Source: an uncultured Anaerolineae bacterium (GTDB taxonomy: Bacteria > Chloroflexota > Anaerolineae > Promineifilales > Promineifilaceae). Taken from it: a DNA stretch of 64,000 nt. The stretch lies in NCBI GenBank assembly GCA_937943625.1, contig CALEAD010000007.1, forward strand, positions 124,001 through 188,000, written 5' to 3'. Each line of letters starts with the position of its first letter. The stretch's first letter is position 1. Of the stretch, positions 63,538-64,000 are shown piece after piece. A program made the position numbers and the translations under genes. The notes under the pieces are model-generated. The model did not search any database and was not told the DNA's origin. It saw only the letters and a program-made list of their open reading frames with translations.

Positions 63538-63595
63538 AATCCCTGGTCATGATTTGTGCTTGATCAGGCCCTGTATTTGAATTATTATTCAAGCT

Positions 63596-64000
63596 ATGAA
63601 TAACTTTTATTCTAGCAGTGAATACTTTTACTCACGCTGGATAACGCCTTTATTGCAAACGGCCGTTGACCATCATCCGGCGGTGGTGCTAACTGGGGCG
63701 CGCCAGGTCGGTAAGAGTACCCTCATTCGCCGGGCAGAACCATTCCGTTCCTGGCGCTTTCACACCCTGGACGATTTTGACGTGCAAGGGCAGGTGCAGC
63801 AAAACCCCAGCGCGCTTTGGGCAGGCGCAGATAACGTGGTTATAGACGAAGTACAAAAAGCCCCCTCTCTACTCCCCGCTATCAAGCAAGCCATAGATTC
63901 GCAACCCGGACGCTACCGGTTCATTCTCTCCGGCTCGGCCAATTTGCTGCTCATGCAGCAGGTGAGCGAAAGCCTGGCCGGGCGCGCCGTTTATTTTGTG
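63596..64000 (+). CDS. AAA ATPase with likely DUF4143 C-terminus (3' end outside window)
   Basis: The first 135 residues are present. Walker A is LTGARQVGKSTLIRR, Walker B is NVVIDEVQKAPSLLPAIK, and ILSGSANLLLMQQVSESLAG is the sensor-like block. FRSWRFHTLDDFDVQGQVQQ lies between. This is the typical opening of ATP-binding proteins with C-terminal DUF4143, a frequent accessory gene of unknown role. The frame runs open to the window end. Confidence 0.85.
   Translation, partial: MNNFYSSSEYFYSRWITPLLQTAVDHHPAVVLTGARQVGKSTLIRRAEPFRSWRFHTLDDFDVQGQVQQNPSALWAGADNVVIDEVQKAPSLLPAIKQAIDSQPGRYRFILSGSANLLLMQQVSESLAGRAVYFV

Noticed and set aside
1760..63670. ACGGCCGT as a classical DNA uptake sequence
   Set aside because: Known uptake sequences are not palindromic and often sit in terminators; these copies are palindromic and mostly inside genes, so HIP1-like behaviour fits better.
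1..64000. tRNA or rRNA genes
   Set aside because: The intergenic gaps were read for GTTCGA-type T loops and cloverleaf arms; none with pairing arms was found. A covariance-model scan would be decisive.

Overview
The window reads as chromosomal DNA of a GC-moderate (roughly 55-58% by eye), aerobically respiring bacterium. The best guess is Chloroflexota (Anaerolineae-like). The basis is gene style: a secreted protein ending in an LPxxxR-type tail, LppX/LprAFG-type and LysM/M23 lipoproteins, a full 14-gene complex I, and a fused glycyl-tRNA synthetase. This taxonomy is inference; there is no rRNA or tRNA in the window to test it. Almost all of the sequence is coding.

Layout. 1-4.8 kb: the C-terminal part of a membrane-linked Fe-S (HdrD-like) oxidoreductase, an orphan Dam-type adenine methylase, and a coupled pair of lipid-related membrane proteins. 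4.9-10.8 kb: a DUF427 protein, an LppX-like lipoprotein, an MFS transporter, and an orphan CpaF/TadA ATPase overlapping an exported protein. 10.9-16.9 kb: a large secreted protein with a caspase-like C-terminus, an IS630-family element whose transposase needs a -1 frameshift, heme A synthase, a DUF72 protein and the remains of a VapBC toxin-antitoxin locus. 16.9-35.7 kb: complex I on the minus strand, nuoA to nuoM contiguous, with nuoN separated from nuoM by a molybdopterin oxidoreductase and a phosphoesterase. 35.8-45.1 kb: rpoD, dnaG, fused glyQS and a PEP-synthase-like ATP-grasp protein. 45.8-58.0 kb: HIT protein, LysM/M23 lipoprotein, two P450s flanking a 68-residue protein, an ALDH7-type dehydrogenase, then purM, purD, purF and purK, all minus except HIT. 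58.3-64 kb, plus strand: AidB-like acyl-CoA dehydrogenase, amidase, a conserved unknown, a broken membrane-protein remnant, a MazG-like protein and the start of an AAA ATPase.

The most unusual content is repeat architecture. (1) The palindrome ACGGCCGT, usually AACGGCCGTT, occurs about 90 times by hand count, mostly inside genes and in all reading frames, but not in the IS element; it behaves like the cyanobacterial HIP1 palindrome. (2) A roughly 140-bp MITE-like element with GACCGCCGAC-rich arms occurs in about eleven full or partial intergenic copies, and one end often runs directly into a Shine-Dalgarno sequence. (3) Two further dispersed palindromic families are present. (4) Many gene junctions hold short iterated words whose unit differs from junction to junction; one such tract lies inside purK. 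No CRISPR array, rRNA, tRNA or recognisable riboswitch was found.
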